Assembly (NCBI GenBank): GCA_038277395.1
Contig: CM076194.1
Coordinates: forward strand, 131,597,230-131,661,229
Origin: Dryocosmus kuriphilus
Lineage: Eukaryota; Arthropoda; Insecta; Hymenoptera; Cynipidae
Direction of reading: 5' to 3'
Length of the DNA: 64,000 nt
This document shows, in pieces, positions 11,253-22,090 of this stretch. The notes under the pieces were generated by a model that worked only from the letters and a program-made list of their open reading frames with translations, searched no databases and was not told where the DNA came from. The stretch's first letter is position 1. The number at the start of each line of letters is the position of its first letter. The translations under genes and the position numbers were made by a program.

Positions 11253-11787
11253 AAAATCCCAATAAACATGGTCAAAGGCAATAAATATTTTAGCGTTTAT
11301 TCCCTTTTAAATTAGTTATTTAAATTAACAAAATTAAATTAAATTTGACATTCCCTTGGAGTCAGTATTGTCACTCCGATGGAGTTAGCTTTGTCACTCC
11401 AATGGAGTCAGTTTTTTCACTCCAATGGAAACAATTTTACCACACCAATGGAGTAAGGTTTGTCACTCCAATGGAGAAAGGTTTGTCACTCCAATGGAGT
11501 CAGTTTTGCTACTCCGTTGGAGTTAGTTTCGGCACTCCATCCGATGGAGTCACGCAGCTCACTCCAACTTGAACAGACACGCTCACTCTAATAGAGTCGA
11601 CAATCAGTTCATTTCGAGCGACCAGCCACGCCACTTGGAGTGGCTAGTCACTCCAACCCGGAGAGACATTCACCACTCTAACTGAGTGTCACGCTCCACT
11701 CCAAATGGAGAAGTTCACTTCTGGCTTGAAGTTGGAGTGAGAATTCACGCCATTGGAGTGAGATTTCACTCCAAGGAAGTTAGAGAG

Positions 11788-12388
11788 CAAGTCTTACTTA
11801 AAAATGATTATCCTGTTACGTTTATTAAAAAAACATATAAAAACTCGAATAAATACAATCAAATATTCACTGAATACGAAAGAAAAACACAATTTAGGCA
11901 ACCGAAATTTTGCACAACTGAAAGTTTGTCTTCCATTCATACCGAAATTTTTTTACAAATTCTCCACGGATCTTTAAAAAATCAATGTAGCGACATTACC
12001 GTTACTCAAATCTTCTTTAAAGTCTATTATAAAACTCGGTAAAGATTCCACTGAAAAATGGGTCCGTAACAATTTGGTTTAGAAACTTACATGCAAAAAC
12101 TGCGATGCTTCTCATATAGGTGAAACGAAAGGATTTTTAAAAACTCGTGTTAATGAACATGAAAAATATGGGGAAAAAGAATCTGTAATCAATATAAATT
12201 AGAATAAGTTTAACCATAAATTTGATTGGAATAACGCCAAAATATTAGATTTTGAATCTAGTTATAAGAAACGTTTAATGTCTGAGATCATTCACATCAA
12301 GAGCAATCCGAATAATATAAATAAAAAAGAGGATATCCACTCATTAAATTTGAGATATTTTCCTATTCTCCACAAATTTAATTCTTAA
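11788..12388 (+). pseudogene. PLE-1 C-terminal region with GIY-YIG endonuclease
   Basis: The plus-strand reading resumes the Penelope ORF after the inserted element: REQVLLKNDYPVTFIKKTY, then a linker, then (after a stop near 12040) TCKNCDASHIGETKGFLKTR followed by VNEHEKYGEKES, and a C-terminal NINKKEDIHSLNLRYFPIL. The C-x2-C knuckle followed by (H/Y)-I-G-E-T-x(5)-K-T-R-x-N-E-H is the insect Penelope version of the GIY-YIG nuclease, which nicks target DNA to prime reverse transcription. Stops near 12040, 12081 and 12200 inactivate it. Confidence 0.88.
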
Positions 12389-12625
12389 GTTCTCACTCAC
12401 TTAGGCATATAGATTCTTTGATACCTATTCACACACACGCACTTAGCCAGTCATGGTACATTATACACTACTTATACTTATATCATCATTCGCTCAGTCG
12501 TAGTTGTATCGTCTTTACGCAATGTAATATTTTTTTACAATATTTTGATAAGATATGTAATCTCGTTTTTTCGACTGTATATATCAGTATATAAAATAGA
12601 TCTTTCGTCGGTCTTGACAGCAAGT

Positions 12626-14202
12626 TGTCGTCAGTTTTAGGTTAATAAAGTAAATCACTCATTTTTCATTAATATAACTGAAATTGGTTTATTCACTTTT
12701 CCGTTTACATAAGACTGCCTGGCTGCAACAAGCAGCACTTCCTGCCAGTACGATTGTTAGGACTTAAAACTGCTGATCGCTCTCACCCTTTTTCTCATTT
12801 CGACCAACGTCGCCTTATATTATCGCTAGTCACATTTCGCTGAGCACAGTGGTCTGAGGAGCCAAAATAGCTGGCCAAAAATGAAAAATCCAAAATTTTT
12901 TTAAAAATTTAAAATACAATATTGCACATAGGAACCTATTTTTTGTAGTACATGCTGGCAATGTAGAGCGTTATCATACCTACACTACCTGTTACAACAT
13001 CTAAATTCAGCTGTTTGCATTTTCTTGCAAGATATGCGAAAACGTACAAATTTGAGCTCAGTCAAAAGTATTGTAACTCTTCACATAGTGGCTCGATTTG
13101 CAAATCGACGACATGGGAACTGTTTTGGTTGGTATATATGTTAATTTAAAGTACTGTTAGTTCAATATGAATAAGTGATATCTATTTGTGGCAACTTCGA
13201 AATGTTGCTATCGTAAATTTTGACATTTTCAAATAAGTTATAAAAATTGTGCCAATAGTTTTTTATTGGTGACCTTTGATCATAGTGTCGATGCATTTTT
13301 ATTGATAAATATATAGTAATCAAGATTAAGCAAGAAATAGCTGCAATTTTTTGCCCCTTTGTTTGTTATGAATTTTTTCGTGAGTGCGCGCCAGTCAACA
13401 GGCCAGATACGCGCCGAAGGTTATGCCTCATGTTTATGTTCTAAAGTACTTGAATTGTTAGTTTCGTTTAAGGCTTGTTCACCAAACATAAAAGATATTG
13501 ACCCAGAATTACCCGATATCGATTAACCGTGTTTTTAACTTCGCAGATACACGTTTGATACTTTTATTATATGGGCATAATTATTTTTAATGATATAAAC
13601 CACAATTATTTGATACAGGTAACTTTGAGTTTGATATGATATACCCGAACCACTGCACTGATAGAAATGGTTTTTTTTGCAAAAGTTTGCCTTTTCATAC
13701 AGTGAGTCTGTCATTAATTATCGGCTTATTTGATTAAAAAAAAAAAGTTAATAATTACGAATCACTCTGAATCAGCTATTTTGTTTTCGCTTATTTTAAC
13801 CCAAAATTCTTAATTGTGGACATCAACAAATATTACATATTATCGCTAGCGTGACGTCAGCTATATTGTTTTTTTGCGAATTTTCACCTACAATATGTTA
13901 TTTTCGACCATAAAAACCCCAAAGTACAAACTTTTTCAAGCGTCTCGTCACTTTTTTGGAAGTAGGTCCGCCATTTTGTATCAGCCATTTTGTTTTTGCT
14001 ATTTTTGACACCGGATTTGTATTCGTTGACCCAAAAAACTAATAGAAACTACTTTTTACACATTTATGCTCACAATTTGAATTTTGACCAGCTTTTCGGT
14101 CAATTCAGACCACTGTGCTGAGGTAAGATAAAGACGTCCTAGCGCCGTTCTTAATCAAACAATGTGCTGCCTCAGCGTAGGAACATCATCTTATACTCTA
14201 TA
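12626..14202 (-). repeat. 3' LTR of gypsy-B, interrupted by a Transib-like element
   Basis: 12626-12844 plus 14118-14202 align with the intact LTR at 21046-21349. In minus-strand sense the LTR begins T(G/A)T(G/A)GAGT and ends CTGACG(A/C)CA, giving TG...CA termini in the 5' copy. The polypurine stretch AAGGGGGAAGG lies just upstream of it in minus-strand sense (about 14203-14213). The insertion at 12845-14117 duplicated CTGAG. Confidence 0.9.
12845..14117. mobile_element. Non-autonomous Transib-like element with RSS-like termini
   Basis: The element is 1273 bp with ends CACAGTGGTCTGA and its reverse complement, flanked by CTGAG on both sides (12840-12844 and 14118-14122). The sister LTR at 21.26 kb shows the empty site with a single CTGAG. 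A 5-bp duplication and a CAC(A)RTG-type end are hallmarks of the Transib superfamily. At both ends the heptamer is followed by exactly 23 bp and then an A-rich nonamer (CCAAAAATG left; TCAAAATTC right), which matches the published Transib/RAG recombination-signal layout. The similarity of the two ends extends over about 39 bp. No transposase is encoded; the interior is AT-rich without long ORFs. Confidence 0.82.
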
Positions 14203-14244
14203 CCTTCCCCCTTAAGACGAGAGTTTAAGGGTTTATTTTAAAGT

Positions 14245-16112
14245 TCAAAAACTTCTTCTGACCTTTCTTTTAGGTAAGGCAGCTAATGATTCTAGACTGA
14301 TAGATAATTCCGGTTGTACTTCAGTGCAATGCCGGGTTCGCCCGTTGTTGCCGAAACTACAATGCGTATATGAACAATTTCCGATTAACATTTTAAAAGT
14401 ATGGATTAACGCTCGAATAAACCCTATCTTATAACCTATGAGAAACCCAGTAATTTCTAATGCGGTATATCCTGCAACATGTAACCAAGAATAAAGTTTT
14501 TCCGTCCATGTCGTAGTTCTTTTTCGTTTAGCTATTAGCTCTACTTTGTTCTTTAGGTCTTCGATGGTGGTTCCTCGAGTTATTAGATTTTCGGGATTTA
14601 TTCTTGTTTCTGTAATGAATTCTAAAGGTACCTCTTCCTTGTTTAATTCGTTTAAAGTATGGTTTAAATCTAGGTCTATTTTCGAACTGAGAATTTCATT
14701 TAATTCTATATGACTATCTATTTTAGTGCTCGGTCTTAATATTACTAAATTCGTAGTCGCAGTACATTCACTATTTAGATGTAATATAAAGGATCCTTTT
14801 ATTTTCAGATTTCGGACGTAGCTATTACTGCACAATATATGTAATATTTCCTCGGTCCGCCCTGTAGCTAACCAATCTTGATTACTCTTTAACTGTATCC
14901 ACAGGGTGTTTACTAGTTTCATTACTTGTGTCTGACAATTTTCTGTCTTAATTTTAGTCAGGATTTCAATTAAAAACTGTATATAGTTTGAGTTGAGTAA
15001 TCTGGATGGGTTCTCCTCAATATACTGAATTTACCTAGGTTTTTCATATTCAGCCACTCAGTTTCGCTGGTGGGTATAAACATAGTTAGTTTTTGGTCTA
15101 ATATTATTTGGTGATCGTTTGGTATAATTAGCGAATTATAGAACCAACCCATTTGAGGTATGGGTATAGCTCTGATTAGGTAGTACAATTTATCCTCCAA
15201 CAATGGAATATTCAGGACGAGCATTGCTCTTCGGTTTTTAAAAATTATTGTTATTTCGCTGATATCAATTATTGTGGAAAAATATTGTTCGTCTAAGGGT
15301 ACGGGGAAATTTTTTTATATATATGTTTTTTTTCGCTCAACGTATTAAACAAGGTTATTGCGGAAATTATGTTGGGATGGATTATTCCCTTTTGGCCTTC
15401 GGTTAATATGTTTTCTAATTTTGATAAAGAATATTCCTGTCTGTCTAAATTATCGATTAATTCTAATAGAGCTTCGTCTATCATGAAGTTGTATTCATTA
15501 TTTTGAATAGATTCGCTATTTGTCCGAATTTCGCATTTATTTGTGCTGCTCGATACTTTTAATTATTTCTAAGTTCAGATTCGTCTCTTAAAGAATTCAA
15601 TATCAAATTAGTTTGGGTTTTTAATAATATGCGCAAATTCTACATTATCTGATCTAAGCTTGTCTAATTCTTCGTTATAATATTGAGCATCTTTTTCGTC
15701 CAAGGTTCCAAATAATGTTTTTGATACTTCGCCAATGACGTCGAATAAACCGCGTTTCATTCTATTATTTTGGGATGTCATAAAACATTACATTTTGCAT
15801 CCTTTGTTCGAAATATTTAATTCTTTTTTTTGTTTTTTGCATCCTCGCATGGGCATTACATACTGCAGTTTCTGTCATACAAATATTGTATAAACTATTT
15901 AGGGCTGATTTTATAGTTTCTTGGTTATGTTCTAGGTATTCAAAATCGACTCCTAACATTACCTTCCAATATTCGTGATACATTTTGATGGAGTTTAGTT
16001 TTTCTAAATAAATAACATTCCCATTATTTAAGGGTGTTATTTTATACGGTTCCGCTCGTAGACCCGATATTATCGCTAACAGGAGCAGTGTTATCCGTCT
16101 TATGTCCCCCAT
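14245..16112 (-). pseudogene. Env of gypsy-B, broken by several stops/frameshifts
   Basis: The reading begins near 16112, overlapping the integrase C-terminus by about 70 bases in another frame, as usual for env made from a spliced mRNA. Residues about 5-20 are a hydrophobic signal peptide (RRITLLLLAIISGLRA). Near 15750 there is a basic cleavage-like site followed by a hydrophobic Gly-rich segment, the arrangement of errantivirus F-type fusion proteins. The last fragment (14922-14245, 225 aa) has one strongly hydrophobic segment near residues 150-185, a likely membrane anchor, then a short Cys-containing tail. Intact pieces are 16112-15765, 15484-15293, 15224-14970 and 14922-14245; the breaks between them make a functional glycoprotein impossible here. 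Confidence 0.8.
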
Positions 16113-17506
16113 TTGGAAACGAAAAATAACCCTTAATATCGCATCTATGGTACATTTTTCGTTCTAATCCTACTTTTATTTCAAAGCTAGTTTGTTTTGT
16201 TTCGTTTAATACTTGATAAGGACCTTTCCACAATTCTTCAAATGGCATGGGATTGAAGTTTCGGATAAGGACTAGGTCGTTTTTGTGAGTTTTGGGTAAA
16301 GGTTTAGGATGTAGATCAATGCTCTGATTTTGTTTTGATTCGATTTTTTCAAAAGCATTTCTCAATTTGCTTTCTGTAATCACGCGTTGAGTTTCTATCA
16401 TGTCTTCCAGGTCCCTGGTATCTATACTCTCGTCGAAAATAGTATTAGGTTCTCTTCCCATTTGTAGTTCGTAGGGTGTGTACTGTGTATACCGTTTGTC
16501 GGTTAGTAGTACAATTATATGTCAGCATAGCATACGACAATGTATCGTCCCATTCTTTTTCGTTAGCGTAGTGCCTGATGAACTCCTTTAGGATCGCATG
16601 TGTTTTTCGTTCTTTCCATTACTTTGAGGGTGGTAATTAGATGTGAAAATATGTTGAATTTTTAATTTCTCCATCAGCTCCGCTAATTCACGTGACGCAA
16701 ATTCTGTCCCATTATCAGTTAATATAATTCTTGGTTTCCCGTGAATCCTTAAAAATGTGGTCCAAAGTACTTGAATTGCTGCTCCTGAACTTTTATCTGT
16801 TAAGGGTTCAATCGACAAAAATCTCGTCAGATAATCTTAGACTACTAAGATATATCGGTTTCTCTTCTTTGTGGCCTCGTAGGGTCCCATAAAATCTATA
16901 GAGATTTTTCTCGTTTGGTTTACTAAGAATTTCTGGTGAGGTGTATTGGTACATTCTTTTCTGCGTATTTTTATTCCGTTGGCAGGTATCACAACGTTTA
17001 ACATATTCTTCTATATCTTTTATCATATTGGGCCAGTCGCGTCGTTTTTTTATTTTTTGTAGGGTTCTTTCATGAGCATAATGTCCTCTCAGGATTCCTT
17101 CGTATGCTTCCCTCATTACTCCTTCCTTATTAAAGCGTTTCTGAGGTCGGTACAAGAATACATTTATCGTTTCCCCATTCCAGTTATTGGCGACTAGTTG
17201 TAATATTTTTCGGTCCGATATATCTTTTGTTATAATTCGGACATTGTCTGTATCCATAAGATTAATCTTGAGAAAATCACCCTTGTCCGAAGGACTTTCC
17301 TTCGGTCCGATATATAATTTATTTTCATCTGGCTGTATTCGTGTCATGTAAATTTCTTTTATCGTTTTGGGTCCGTATTCTTGTCTGAGTATGATCTCAT
17401 GATCTTTTAACTTTCCTTGTGATTTTTCCTTAAAATCTGTTTGAGAATCGCCTTCGCTACTTTCTTCCATGTAAGATGCTTCGCTTCTGAGTTCGTCAGC
17501 GTCCAT
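16042..17506 (-). pseudogene. Integrase of gypsy-B
   Basis: Three overlapping frames carry the whole domain order. 17506-16808 has the zinc-binding HHCC region (GHYAHERTLQKIKKRRDWP ... RCDTCQRN). 16818-16588 has the core with ILTDNGTEFASRELAELMEK and an HPQSNGKNEKH stretch where the catalytic Glu is expected. 16461-16042 has a C-terminal domain with a GPY-type motif (ELWKGPYQVLNET) and a PY-less tail. The enzyme would insert the cDNA, making the 4-bp duplication seen around the element. Frame breaks occur near 16815 and between 16588 and 16461. Confidence 0.85.
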
Positions 17507-18009
17507 TTTTTCATAGCATTTATTTCATTTTTTTCATTATACCTCACTCTTGAATGCGCGTCTGCGTTAGTATTTTGTTTTCCTTTTCTAGAAATTATTT
17601 CGTAATCATATTCTTCTATTTCTTTTCTCCACCGCATATGTCTCGAACTTGGATCATTTACGTTCATAAGCCATATTAATGGCTTATGGTCTGTTATTAT
17701 TTTAAATTTCCTTCCGTATAAATACTGACGATAATGTTTAATTACCGAAACGATAGCAAGCAATTCTTTTGCCGTCGTTGTGTAATTAATCTCCGCTTTA
17801 TTTAACGTACTCGATGCGTAGGAGATGGGCTTGTCCTCTCCGATTTTGGGGCCTTGCGACAATATTCCTCCAATTGCATAATTCGACGCATCGTTTGTCA
17901 GGATAAAATCTTTATTCCAATCTGGATACGCTAAGACAGGGGCAGTGATAAAGCAATTTTTTAATTTTTCGAAATCAAAATTTTCTGTTTGTTCGAATTC
18001 AAATGGCAC
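17407..18009 (-). pseudogene. RNase H region of gypsy-B pol
   Basis: The minus-strand frame starts inside the RT connection domain (NFDFEKLKNCFITAPVLAYPD) and continues into gypsy RNase H: FILTDDA-type start here read as LTNDASNYAIGGILSQG, then ELLAIVSVIKHYRQYLYG, ITDHKPLIWLMN and NTNADAHSRV at its end. The first catalytic Asp motif is altered (TNDAS rather than TDAS). It lies immediately upstream of integrase and is joined to it by a frame change near 17450. Confidence 0.82.
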
Positions 18010-18790
18010 ATTTTCTTTGTCTATTTAGGGGTTTGCCCATTGCTTAAAAGTCCTTCACAAGCTTCCTGTAGTAGCCCACAAGCCCTAAAAATTGTTTTAC
18101 TTCTTTTATGCTTTTTGGTTCGGGGTAGTTTTTTACTTTAATAATTCTGTCGGGGGTTAGGCTTTATTCCATCTTGTGTTATAAGATACCCTAAATATTC
18201 TAACTCCGGCCTAGGGTACTCACATTTACTGGGTTGTAATTTGAGATTAACTTGCCTTATCCTTTGAAATAATTTTTTAAGTTTATCATTGTGCTATTTT
18301 ATCGTGTTTCCGTAAGCGAAGATATCATCATCTATATAAACAAAACATCCATTCCCTATTAAATCCTTCAGCCCGTTGTTCATCATCCTTTGGAATGTTG
18401 GGGGTGCGTTTTTCAACTCCATCGGCATTCTGTTACACTCGTAATGCCCGTCCGAAGTACTAGAAGAAGCCGTTTTTTTTTTTTTTCGCGATCATTTGGG
18501 TGCATTCCAATTTGGTGAGAATCGCTCGCGAGATCGAAAGCAGAAAAGTATTTAGAATTACCTAACTGAAATATTATCTCGTCTATATTCGGTATCGGAT
18601 AGTTATCGCTTATTGCTCTCTCGTTTAGTTTCCTATAATCGATTACAAGACGCCATTTGGTTTTTCCTGACGAATCCTTTTTCTTTGGTACTACCCAAAT
18701 AGGTGAGGTCCATGGTGAAATTGAGTCTTTTATTACTCCTAATCGAAGCATATATTTTATATGTCTTTTAATTTCTTCTTGGTGCATTTG
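18010..18790 (-). pseudogene. Reverse transcriptase of gypsy-B
   Basis: 18787-18413 encodes SPIWVVPKKKDSSGKTKWR, LVIDYRKLNERAI and YFSAFDLASDSHQI (motif A aspartate kept). A long homopolymer (T12 on the plus strand near 18474-18486) then shifts the frame. The catalytic box reads CFVYIDDDIFAYG near 18345-18305 in another frame. RT converts the element RNA to cDNA. The homopolymer break could be biological decay or a base-calling error, but further stops between 18300 and 18010 argue for real decay. Confidence 0.85.
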
Positions 18791-19311
18791 TGGGTGCCGG
18801 TATTGTTTTGTATGAATGGGGTCATCATTTTCAATCCAAATTTCGTTTTGAGTTAATTCATTTAGTGGGAGGGGGTCATCTCCTATTAAAAATATATCAT
18901 TTTATGAAGTAACAACCTCCTCAATTTCTTTCTTCCCTTCTTTTACGTGTGATAATCGTGTTTGCGATAGAAATTCTTGGATTCTTTCTGTATTATAATC
19001 TGTTTTGTTATCGTTCGAATAACACGTGATTGCATTAACCCACTGTTTTTTTCGTTTATTTTGTACCAGTTTTCAACTTTTGCTTTATTTTCAATAATTA
19101 AAGGTTCCCCATTCTTTAAATGTGTTAACATCGCGAATCCTTCCACGAAGTTAACAAACGCCAATTTGTTTTCGGGTCCGGCTGGCCTGATGACATGTAA
19201 TATTTTCGGTCCTATTCTCATAATTCCTTTTTCGAAATCGGCTGCGAATCCTAATTCTGATAAAAAAATTCATTCAAGGTATTCCTGATCTGGGAAAGCC
19301 CATGTTATCAT

Positions 19312-19830
19312 CTACAACTTGGAATGTACACATAATTTATTGTAAATTTTCAAATCTACCGAATATTTTGCTTTTACTGGTTCGTTATTGATATTAGTAA
19401 TCCTCATTGGTTTGTGTCGTTTAAAGTATCTTCCTCTTAACATTGACTTTTTTATTATTGACATATTTGCGCCTGTGTCTATCATAAATTTTCCACTTTC
19501 TAATGTATAGAATTTTAACAAAACATATGGTGTATCTGATCTATGTCTGGGTTTTGGAATTGGTCGTCCGTCGGCGTCGACGGCCGTTCCTCGTCTGAAT
19601 TCTCCTGGTTCCAAAATACTTTTTCTGGGAGTCTGCTTGTTGAGGACAGTTGACTCAAAATTTCTAGCTGTTTCTCTTGGGGGATACCCTTGTTGTTTGT
19701 AGTAACATTTACCTTCGCGGTGTTCCGTATTCTTACAGTGATTGCAAATAGTTTTTAGTCTTTCATTTCCGATTTCTGACTTAAAATCGTTTTTTTTTGA
19801 TTGAGTTTTAGATATTATGTACGTTATCAT
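19312..19830 (-). pseudogene. Gag C-terminus and protease of gypsy-B
   Basis: This 172-residue minus-strand frame has a zinc knuckle CNHCKNTEHREGKC (C-x2-C-x4-H-x4-C) near residues 33-46, then a basic linker and the aspartic-protease loop FMIDTGANMSIIKKS near residue 115. The frame ends before the protease is complete; 19221-18943 in a neighbouring frame continues with a protease-like C-terminal half. It overlaps the upstream gag frame by about 20 bases. Confidence 0.8.
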
Positions 19831-20588
19831 CCCTGGGTTGTTGGTTTCCCCTTCTTTCGCTTAATCCGATTTCGACTTCCGATGCCATGTTGAAAGCATC
19901 GTTCAGAGTTTTCGAATTTTGTGGTCGAATTCTGATTTCAAATTCTTCGCGTAATCCTCGTAAAAATACTTTAAACGAATTTTCCGTTTCGATCTCGTGT
20001 CGTAAATTTATTTCGTTTGTTTTGGCATACATATTATCAATCAAATGTCTTATTTTATCTTGAATTTGCATAAATCTCGATATAAAGCTCTCTAGACCCT
20101 CCGTTCCGTCCCATGAGTGCTAAGTCATGTTGTTTTTGTAACGTGTGCAACGTTTCTCTGTCTACGAACAATAATCGCAATCTGTCGAATAATTCTCCGC
20201 ACGTTTCTATTCCATCTACACGAACGCATCTTGCTGCCCGATCAGTTAATTTCTGAGCAATGATCGCGTCTAGTAAGATTCTACGCTCATTTCTCCTAGT
20301 TTTTTGTTTTGCTCATTTGATTAATTGTATAAAGTTTTCGGCATCTGATCATTTAAATTCGAGAATTAATTTCAACATTTTGACGAAATTGCACTCAATT
20401 TCCACTGTTGGATCTTCATCTTCATCGTCAATTAATTTTTTATTTTCACGTGTCTCCGAATGACCGGTACTGCCTCTATCATTTTCTAAGGCGGCGAGTC
20501 TGATTTCAAGTCTTTGTAACGTGGATAGGATTTGTTGTATAGGATTATTGGAATTATTATTCTCACGAGGGGAATTTGTTTCAGACAT
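19808..20588 (-). pseudogene. Gag N-terminal and central part of gypsy-B
   Basis: The start is MSETNSPRENNNSNNPIQQI at 20588, followed by a predicted helix rich in Leu and Arg and an acidic stretch. This frame stops at 20349. A second frame (20071-19808) has a capsid-type segment (NSFKVFLRGLREEFEIRIRP, then SKTLNDAFNMASEVE). The sequence between the two is frameshifted. Gag assembles the particle around element RNA. Confidence 0.72.
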
Positions 20589-21045
20589 GTTTCTCGCGGT
20601 TAAAAATATTTCGTTTTCTAAAATCTCGCTAATTGACGTTGACGTTTCGAATTCAGACGAATTTACATACGTCTTTTTGTCCCTGTAATCTATCCACGCC
20701 AGTTTCGCTCGTAAACTATACGGTTACTGGGAACCTATGTCTTGACCTAAAGCACTTACATTCGGTTTGAACTTAGCTACCTTTTTTTGTTGAGTTGTTG
20801 AATCTTAATCCAAAACTGCTGAGCTTGATTGAAGATTTCTTCTCCTTCGGTCTTAGTTGGAATTCCTGGTTGAATGTCCTGGTCAACATTTTGCTTAATT
20901 CGCAAGGCATCACTATAGACCTATTCGATCCGGCCTACTAAGTGTTTTCCTTCACAGTTGAAAATTGTTTCACTTCACAATTTTAATAAAAGGTTGATTC
21001 ACTGGGATAACTTCAAAATCGTATCTTCACCGCTGTCACCATTTA

Positions 21046-21349
21046 TGGCGTCAGTTTTAGGTTAATAAACTAAATTACTCATTTATGGTTAATATAATTG
21101 AAATTGGCTTATTCGCTTTTCCGTTTACATAAGATTGCCCGGCTGCAACAAGCAGCACGTCCTGTCGGTACGATTGTTAGGACTTAAAACTGCTGATCGC
21201 TCTCACCTTTTTTCTCATGTCGACGAACGTCGCGTCGCCTTATATTATCGCTAGTCACATTTCGCTGAGGTAAGATAAAGACGTCCTAGCGCCGTTCTTA
21301 ATCAAACAATATGCTGCCTCAGCTTGAGAACATCATCTGATACTCCACA
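21046..21349 (-). repeat. 5' LTR of gypsy-B
   Basis: The intact 304-bp LTR, in minus-strand sense, begins TGTGGAGTATCAG and ends CTGACGCCA. It contains AATAAAC-like and promoter-like AT-rich sequence. Compared with the 3' LTR it has many substitutions and an extra CGTCG near 21232. Downstream in minus-strand sense lies TGGTGACAGCGG, a likely primer-binding site whose tRNA I cannot name. Confidence 0.88.
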
Positions 21350-21410
21350 CAGTTTAAATAGCAAAAATTCAAGTTTACTGTGTAACTTTAATATATTTAG
21401 TCATTCAAAG

Positions 21411-21440
21411 TGTCGACCAAAGTTGCTGGTCCTCGTCAGG
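21411..21440 (-). ncRNA. Degenerate hammerhead-ribozyme-like motif in a Penelope terminus
   Basis: Minus strand: a CCTGACGAG core, a stem-II-like GACCAGCAACTTTGGTC hairpin, then GACAC where a hammerhead would have GAAAC. It is the diverged inverted copy of the better motif at 22042-22078. The core substitution should abolish cleavage. Confidence 0.45.
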
Positions 21441-21546
21441 AATAAATAGGAACATAATCTGTTAAAAATTAAAAAATAAAAAACAATTTAAGAAGCTATT
21501 GAACAATTCTGTAGATATTAGAATATAATGACAGTAAAATAAATAA

Positions 21547-21598
<52 letters not shown>

Positions 21599-21889
21599 AT
21601 TTGAAAGATTTTTATCGATGGTCATAATATAGTCAAGTTAAATGATAAAAAAAGTGGAAAATTAAGGACACATTCTGAATATACTGAAAACAGAACGTGT
21701 AGTCGAACGTACATACAATACGTTTATTTAATAATTTATTGTATGTATGTTCGATTACACGTTCTGTTCTCAATATTGAGACTCATATTTCACACTTTTA
21801 TATAACTAATTTAACAATGTGGTTCAATTTTCCATTTTTTTTATACCATTTTAACTAATTGTGACCATCGATAAAAATCTTTTAAACAG

Positions 21890-21943
<54 letters not shown>

Positions 21944-22029
21944 TTTACTATCATTATATTCTAATATCTACAGAACTGTTAAATAGCTTCTTAAATTGTT
22001 TTTTATATTTTAAATTTTAACAGATTATG

Positions 22030-22090
22030 TTACTCTTTATTCCTGAAGAAGATCAGTAACTTTGATCGAAACGTTGAATGACTAAATAAA
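22030..22090 (+). ncRNA. Hammerhead-ribozyme-like motif in a Penelope terminus
   Basis: The order of elements fits a hammerhead: TTTATT (stem I), CCTGAAGA (CUGANGA core), GATCAGTAACTTTGATC (stem II hairpin), GAAA core, CGTTGAATGACT (a short stem-III-like hairpin with one unpaired C), A, then AATAAA, which pairs with the first strand of stem I. Hammerhead ribozymes are known in terminal repeats of Penelope-like elements, and this lies in the palindrome attached to PLE-1. Activity is not shown; the short stem III is imperfect. Confidence 0.5.

Larger units (their letters stand above)
8716..11787. mobile_element. 3.07-kb DNA element with TCACTCC subterminal repeats, inserted in PLE-1
   Basis: The two ends form a 22-bp inverted repeat (8716-8737 and 11766-11787; one mismatch), core TTCCTTGGAGTGA. 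Inside each end lies a dense cluster of GGAGTGA and TCACTCC words in both orientations: about 8731-8975 on the left and 11345-11775 on the right. No transposase is visible. The middle holds a small spliced gene candidate (9216-10961) and an (ATT)n tract at about 11160-11250. The element splits a Penelope coding sequence, which proves insertion. I could not resolve a clear target-site duplication. The superfamily is unknown to me; subterminal arrays of this kind are typical of non-autonomous DNA transposons whose transposase binds many internal sites. Confidence 0.8.
12626..21349 (-). mobile_element. Gypsy-B: env-bearing Ty3/gypsy (errantivirus-like) element
   Basis: Minus-strand order from right to left: 5' LTR (21046-21349), gag, protease, RT, RNase H, integrase, env, polypurine tract, 3' LTR (12626-14202, itself split by a Transib-like element). 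It is inserted in the terminal region of PLE-1. The flanks AAGT (12622-12625) and CAGT (21350-21353) are a slightly mutated 4-bp target duplication, and the uninterrupted homologous sequence at about 22130-22150 (in reverse complement) shows a single CAGT. The LTRs differ at many sites and every gene is broken, so this is an old insertion. Confidence 0.9.

Noticed and set aside
21549..21940. CRISPR-like array from the repeated blocks around the (TA)n tracts
   Set aside because: The structure is a palindrome with microsatellites in a eukaryotic context; no direct repeat-spacer pattern exists.
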